Assembly (NCBI GenBank): GCA_004802725.1
Contig: SGPM01000006.1
Coordinates: 1-64,000, forward strand
Direction: 5' to 3'
From: Antrodiella citrinella
Taxonomy: Eukaryota; Basidiomycota; Agaricomycetes; Polyporales; Steccherinaceae
Length of the DNA: 64,000 bases
Shown here: in pieces, positions 57,389 to 64,000 of the stretch
Layout: each line of letters begins with the position of its first letter
How positions within the stretch are numbered: position 1 is the first letter of the stretch
The notes under the pieces: generated by a model
Databases searched by the model: none
What the model was told of the DNA's origin: nothing
What the model saw: the letters and a program-made list of their open reading frames with translations, nothing else
Program-made: the position numbers and the translations under genes

Positions 57389-60300
57389 ATGGCTGACCCG
57401 ACTGTTTTGTTCTCTCCTCCGAAGAACTCCTCACCACACTTGAAGAGCGATGCACCTGGCCCATCAGACTCGGATTCCGAGTTGTCTCTCGCGAAGGCCC
57501 CGTTACCGCTGAGGACGCGTTTAACTTCGCGATTTGCATCATCTGCTGTATATGTTTCAGTACCAATACTTTCAGAGAAGACGAAAGCCAGCTACAAGCC
57601 GTTCTCGGAGGAGCCAATACCATCTGACGACGAGTTCTCCGGGATGAAGCTCCATTCTATCATTGGAGAGTATAAGCAGGGATCAAAATTGTTTTACTTC
57701 GTGAAACTGCAACCAGAAGCGGGTGCAGGTGCTTTTAAGGCGCGTTCTTTTCCCTATCAGTCAAAACATAGCTTTAACTTGTCTTGCAGATTCCAGCTAA
57801 GAGGATTCAAGCCAAATACGCCAAGCTTGTAGGACAATACGGTGAGTAGACACATGAATGTTTCCTCTATACTCTTAGGATATACTGACCGGAATACGTC
57901 AGAGGAACGGAAGGCCATGGGTCTAGTGAATTTGGCGGAGTTCGATCCTGGTGCTAGCTATATCCATCCCTCATCCAGAGTTCACCTAAAGCTCAGTCTT
58001 CCCGCGACCAAAAAACAGTCCTCCACGATGCTGTCGAACAAACCAGACTCAGACGACTTTCACGAGGCCGAGTCTTCAGCGGGCGAGCTGGAGGATGGCA
58101 GCTACTCTTCCCCCGCCCCAAACACCAGGCGCACCACACGACAAACGGCTGCATCTAGTTCTCTCCCTTTCAGTCCCAGGAAGACCCGGTCGAAAGTGTT
58201 TGCTGAGTCCGAGGAGTCCGAGGATATTCCTCTGGTCGAAGACAGGGTACGACGGTCCACCCGCGCAAAGAAAAACCTCCGGAGTAACCTGGATGATGAC
58301 GACTACGTTGATGAACGTTCTGGTAGCCGGGGCAGATCTCCGTCGCACAAGAAGAAGAAAGCACGCAATCCTAAATCTCGTCCTGCTTATGGTCACATCC
58401 GTGGCATAGCTGATCTGGACTACGACTCCGACGAAGACACCAGGGCACTCCGATCTCACAGAGGCACATGTGAAAAGTGTCATCGTCTCCCAACTAACAA
58501 GTTGTTAGCGTCTTCAAAGGGAAAGAGGAAAAAGACCAAGAAGAATGATGAGGCGGACGATGACGACTCGACTGAGAAGCTAGCAGCACTCGGTGGATGG
58601 GTTCAGTGGTACGTGTGGACGATTCACGAGTGTACGCGTTCTCATGTGGACCGTATAGCCTAAAGTGCCCAGTTTCTGCTCATTGGGGCTGCCTTGCACG
58701 TACGCAGCGTGGTGAGATCCTACGCGCCATCTTAGAAAGAGAGCGGACGGAATGGCGTCTCAAGAACGCAGGCTCTCCTTCGCTGGACAACGCTCCGGCA
58801 GAGGTCAACAATCCCATCACCGAACCTGAGCCGACTAGGAAGCTTGACCTGGATCCTGATTCCATTACACAATTCGTATGTGGCTCATGTACGAAAGGCG
58901 GCTACTGTATGGGTTGCCAGGAAGTTGCCCTCGAACCTGACGGCGGCACTCTGTCCACGAACACTACTTCTCTGATACCGGCCCAAACTCCTCCTGTCCA
59001 ATTTCCTGTCTCTGGAGACGTGGACATGGTCGACGGGGCTACTGATGGCAAACAAGTGTCAGAATCAGCTTTGCTACCCAAGGAGCTGCTATTCCGGTGC
59101 TTTACCTGCAAACGTATCGCCCACTACTCCCATCTGCCGCTGCCTGATCCCAATGAAGAATCTGACGCTGTGTCGTTAGCAGAGTATTATCAGTTCACGA
59201 CACACTGGCAGTGCGCAGACTGCTACTCATTCGTTTATCTTGTCGACTCCATCATTGCGTGGCGCCCCTCTCCTGCTCATGCCGTGGAACCTCCGCGGGT
59301 TGGAAACGAGCCTCCCAACTACAAGCTTCCTCTGCCTCGAGAATACCTTGTAAAATGGCAGGATAGGAGCTTCCGACGTTTGCAATGGGTGCCTCATATG
59401 TGGCTTGTTGCGACAAATCCCACGAAACTAAAGAACTTCCTTGCGGGTTCGAGGCCTGTAGAGCTGTTACCTGAACCTGTTGGTGAAGATAGCCCGGACG
59501 CACTGATGGCTGTAGACCCAGTGGGAGTACTCGAGACGCCTGGGGACGACACCGTTGGAGATCCTAACAAGACCGCCACACCGGAGGGTGTATCTGCTTC
59601 GACATCGGGTGACCCAATCCCTGACGCAGAATGTCGGATACAGCCCGCTTGGAAAACTGTCGACCGTGTGCTAGACGTACTCCTCTGGCGCCCCCAGAAA
59701 CGCTACCATACTTCAGAGAAAAAGGGAAAGGGGAAAGGGAAACAGAATTCTAAACGCGTTCTCAGTGATGACGATGAATTGGAAGGCGAGGATGAGGAGA
59801 ACGCCGAACGAGAATTCGAGGCTGCCTTCGCTAATGGAGAAGAGCCCTCCTCCGACCTGGTTGAGACAGTTAAGCAGTTTGAAAATCGTACTCGCCGCAA
59901 GCTAGCCCCTGAGGATGCGGATTTAGTAGTATGGGTATTCATCAAGTGGCATGACCTGGGATACGATGCTGGTGAGCGTCTTGTAAATCAGTTAAATATT
60001 ATGTTTGACACCCTCGGATAGCGACATGGGATACTCCTCCAAGACAGACCGAAAAGGTTTACTCGTTCTTCAAGCAGGCGTTCACGCGCTTCGTCCGGTC
60101 GAGGAGTGTTACGGTGCCTATCCGCACGACAGGGGATCTCCAGCTCATGAATGCTCGCCACACGGTGAAGCCTCCGATAGAGTTGCAGTTCACAGTGGAT
60201 GATCAGCCCAAGCTGGGTCAAGCTGACGGATTCAAGCTGATGCCTTTCCAAGTTGCGGGCGTCAACTGGCTGTGCAGTAACTGGTGGAAGCTTCAACATT

Positions 60301-63300
60301 GCATCCTTGCCGATGAGATGGGCTTGGTCAGTCCCCGTCTTCTTTGATTGTCAGGTTACTGATCGTATTTCTGTCTTTCAGGGAAAGACAGTGCAAATTG
60401 TAACGTTCCTCGGTGTGGTTGTCAAGCTAGGTGCCTTTCCGGCCTTGGTTGTGGTCCCGAACTCGACCATTACCAACTGGGTCCGAGAATTCGAACGCTG
60501 GGCCCCTCACCTAAGGGTTTGTTCGTTCTATGGCGACGCAAAATCCAGGGACATCATCAAGCAGTACGAACTATGGCACACGGAGACTAAACCCAAAACG
60601 ACTGGTGCCAAATTCCATGTTCTGGTGACCACGTTCGAAACTGTCACCAACGTCAAAGAATTTGGCCCTGTTTTCAAGCAGACACCTCGATGGGAAGTGT
60701 TGGTGGTAGATGAAGGACAACGACGTAGGTTTGAAATCTTCTTCCGCGATTCCACTTACTAAACGTCATACCTCGATATCAGTAAAGAGTGACAGTAGTC
60801 TTATCTTCAAACGTCTCGGCGAGCTGAATACCGCGCAACGCATAATCCTAACAGGAGTTCGTACTGTTGTTCACTCTCCGTGCTCTCTCACTGACTTCGC
60901 CCATCAGACACCTCTGAACAATAATATCCGCGAGCTCTTCAACTTAATGAACTTCCTTGATCCTGGTGAATGGAAGAATTTAGAGCGATTGACTAAAGAG
61001 TTCGAGGTGCTTACGGAGGAGCGTGTCCGTGAGCTTCATGTCAAACTACGACCCTACTTCCTTCGTCGCGTGAAAGCAGAAGTTCTGCAATTGCCCCCTA
61101 AGGTATTGATGACGATCTGTCCGTGTTTTTGTACTTGAACTCACCTCGTTGTGCAGAATGAAGTGATCGTACCCGTCAGCATGGCCCCATTGCAGAAAGA
61201 GATATATCGCTCTATATTCAGTACGTCTGTCGATTTCCTATTACGTGAAGTGCGAGACCTACTCACTTTGTATCATTAGGCCAGAATGCCACTTTGCTCC
61301 AGACGTTGTCACAAGGAGCTGTTGCCACTAAGCTCAACCCGTCTGTGAAGAACGCGAAGACCAACATGAACAACATTTTGATGCAGCTTCGCAAGTGAGT
61401 GCCATGACACTGTTGACAGATTGAAATTAACTATATGCTTAGGTGCCTTCAACACCCCTACCTCGTGTCCCGAGATATCGAACCTGCCGGGTTGTCTCCT
61501 ATAGATGCTCACGAGAAATTGATCGATGCTAGTGCAAAGCTACAGTTGATGAGAGTTCTACTGCCGAAGCTCAAGGCTCGTGGACACCGAGTTCTTTTGT
61601 TCAGTCAGGTATGTGGCTCTGACCTTCTCGACGGCTTGAGATCTGATCGTTGGTTTGGGCTCAAAGTTCAGTATCGGTCTGACAATTCTTGAGGATTTTC
61701 TAATTGGCGAGAAGCACAAGTACCTTCGTCTCGTATGTGTTGTATTATCATGGGTATACCAGATGCTCACTCTTCGTCAGGATGGAAACACCAAGCAAGC
61801 TGACCGTCAGAAAGGAATGGACGAGTTCAACAAGCCCAACTCCGACGTCTTCATCTACTTGCTTACTACACGTGCGGGCGGTGTCGGTATCAATCTCTGG
61901 TCGGCGGACACTGTGATTATCTTCGATCCGGACTTCAATCCACATCAAGTGAGTCGACGCGTTGTAGTCTCGTATCTATTCAGATTGGCTGACATCAACT
62001 AGGACTTACAGGTAGGATCACGTTTATGCGAATCGCAAGTTCCTTAACAAACCATATCATAGGCTATTGCGCGGGCGCATAGATTCGGTCAGAAGAAGAC
62101 ATGTCTTGTCTTCAAGTTGATGGTGAAGGACTCCGCTGAAGGTAGTTCATACTCGCATTGCTGTGCAGGTTATCACTCATCTGCCCACAGAACGAATCAT
62201 GCAGACTGGAAAAAAGAAGCTTGTCCTGGACCATCTCATCGTACAGAAGATGGAAGATGACGACGCGAAGGAAGATGTACAGTCTATATTGATGTTTGGA
62301 GCACAGACCCTCTTCCAGGATGGCGAGAACCAAGCTTCACGGGATATTCATTGTGAGTATATTTTATCTTCGAGCTGCGTGAAACTGACATATTTTTTCG
62401 CGAAGACTCCGCACAGGATGTCGACAGTCTCATCGAGAAAACCGAAAAGGAAGGCGACCAGCAAGAGGAGCAAGGCAAAGATGGATCTCTATTCTCGTTC
62501 GCGAAAGTGTGGGCTTCGGACCGTGACGGTTTGGTCGAGATGACAGACGAGACGGATAACACTGTGCAGGCTGATTCATGGGCCCAGACTTTGGAGCGGC
62601 TTGCCAATGAAATGGCCAAACAGCAGGAGGCAGAAGCTACCGGTCGTGGTGTACGGCGTCGTGCGGCTGCGGTATTCCCTGGTGTAAGATTATCATCGCT
62701 CATCCACTCTTTCCTACGCGCACACTCACATGGATCTCTTTCAGCAGCAGATTATCCCAGGTATTGATACTCCCAAGAAGGACAAAAAGAAAAAGCAGGG
62801 CAAAGGCAAGGGCAAGGAGAAGGCAGCTGGCGAAGATTCAGACGCATACGTGGCAGCCTCTGCTCTAGGTTCGGAGGACGAGTCGGTCAGCAACCCTTCA
62901 GCTGTAGACGAAGACTTTCCTGCACCTGCACAGCCGAAACCCAAGCGTCACACAGATACAACGGGGCCGATACCTCTATCTCCCATTCATACCTCCGATC
63001 TACCTCGCTTGCCAGCTAAGAAGTCAAAATCTCATCTGTGTGGTCTTTGTGGTAACATCCACAGTGAAAGTGGTACTTGCTTTATGACAGAAAGTGCGGA
63101 AAACCTTGCTGAGTTCCGCAGCATTCTGCTCAGTCACGAGGGGGACGAGACAATAGAAGAACGCGTGCGTTTTTTTACTTTAGTTTTCTACTGTTTGACT
63201 AATTCACTTTCACATAGCGTGCTGCCATAGCCATCATCGACAAGACCTTGTACAAGCGCAACAAACTACATCTTATCTATGGCCAGCCATTGTCTCTAGT

Positions 63301-64000
63301 GGACCCACCCGGTTTCCGTCAAGAACCCACTCCCAATCAGCCTCTTCCTACTCATCAACCTAGTGCCAGCAATGATACCTCATTCCAGATACCCGTGGCG
63401 TCTACCTCTACTATACCGCCCCGTCCCAAACCACATCCTATCAATGGTTCCGCCGGTCCGTCAAAGATGCACCTGCCGCCAGGTGAAGATGCGACCTCAT
63501 CACCTTTTGGTCATTCATTGGTCAAATCGAAACATTCGAAGTCGAAACATCATGCTGTAACAACGCCTGCATCGAAGCCTTCGCCAATCGGCTCCGCTGC
63601 GAAGTCTGGCCGTGTAGTGTCGACTGCTGGAACATCTACCGATGGGGTTCCATCTCAGCCCAAGCCCGTATCCCGCGCCTTTCCGGATGCAGTAACGAAT
63701 AGTTTGAAGAGACCCTCTCCACCTACGCAATCTGCGTCGCTGTCAAAGAAGCAGAAGCAGACGAAAGATTTGCCATGTCCTATTTGCAAAGGGCCGCTCC
63801 ATCCGGCGAAGGATTGTCCTCTGGTGCGGAGGGGATCGCAGAGGTACGTGAGACGAGTTGTCTACATCGGTACGATGTGACTGATGAATGCTGATGAATG
63901 TTCCCTTCAGCATACTACAGGAGATTAAGAGGCTGAAAACTGATCCTGTGAATGAGCCAACGGTTCAGATACTCCGAGCGCTGTTCAAGAAACATCAAAC
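57389..64000 (+). CDS. CHD/Mit1-like chromatin-remodelling ATPase (3' end beyond window)
   Basis: Nucleosome remodeler resembling CHD-type enzymes and S. pombe Mit1 of the SHREC silencing complex. It starts at 57389 ([15 protein letters not shown]). The order is a charged N-terminal region, a PHD-like zinc-binding region ([55 protein letters not shown]) and two chromo-like segments ([33 protein letters not shown]). The SNF2 ATPase core has [31 protein letters not shown] (Walker A), VVDEGQRLKS (DEAH-box position) and [20 protein letters not shown]. The helicase C part has [29 protein letters not shown] and [10 protein letters not shown]. The tail is lysine-rich, with [14 protein letters not shown] and a zinc-knuckle-like [15 protein letters not shown]. 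Introns are numerous; the gene runs off the edge. Confidence 0.9.

Overview
The window looks like nuclear DNA of a filamentous basidiomycete, most likely an Agaricomycete (wood- or litter-decay type). Genes are compact and broken by many roughly 50-85 nt GT-AG introns. The content includes a dye-decolorizing peroxidase, a DUF6533-type multi-pass membrane protein, a double-psi beta-barrel secreted protein, a MuiA-like DUF4139 protein and stand-alone SRA-YDG proteins. There are no bacterial operons, rRNA genes, convincing tRNAs or CRISPR arrays. Scattered single Ns (about 10.98-13.55 kb and 42.1-43.6 kb, plus NNNN at 11254) mark poorly resolved assembly. All splice sites were read by eye.

Layout. 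1.3-3.4 kb: FAD-dependent monooxygenase (+). 3.8-6.0 kb: succinate dehydrogenase cytochrome b subunit and the 18S rRNA aminocarboxypropyltransferase Tsr3 (both -). 6.4-11.7 kb: three tandem SRA-YDG genes (-) with duplicated flanks and promoters; the third is decaying. 12.2-13.9 kb: a BBE-like FAD oxidoreductase (-) lacking the FAD-linking histidine. 14-18 kb: gene-poor stretch with two hairpin repeats and possible gene remnants. 18.1-26.6 kb: DyP peroxidase, MuiA-like protein and a large arrestin-like protein (all +). 27.0-30.6 kb: divergent pair of casein kinase 2 beta (-) and the MBOAT acyltransferase Gup1 (+). 30.6-35.4 kb: gene-poor, with a 2.6 kb structure bounded by inverted repeats of about 400 bp. 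35.4-37.0 kb: DUF6533-type membrane protein (-).

37.6-41.9 kb: a large multidomain protein (+) with an astacin-like domain whose catalytic glutamate is glutamine, followed by a helical region and a novel C-terminal domain. A decayed fragment of the same gene lies at 48.6-49.3 kb. 42.9-43.6 kb: small secreted RlpA-like DPBB protein. 44.6-46.9 kb: divergent small membrane protein (-) and BioF-like alpha-oxoamine synthase (+). 49.9-52.2 kb: an unrecognised serine-rich protein and the cytochrome oxidase assembly factor Coa6 (both -). 52.4-56.4 kb: TBC-domain RabGAP (+). 56.9-57.2 kb: near-palindromic 333 bp MITE. 57.4 kb to the end: a CHD/Mit1-like chromatin remodeler, cut by the window edge.

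Most genes are ordinary housekeeping genes. The points most worth a second look are the triplicated SRA-only methyl-DNA reader family, the pseudo-astacin fusion with its decayed paralogous fragment, the His-less BBE-like enzyme, and the long foldback repeats.
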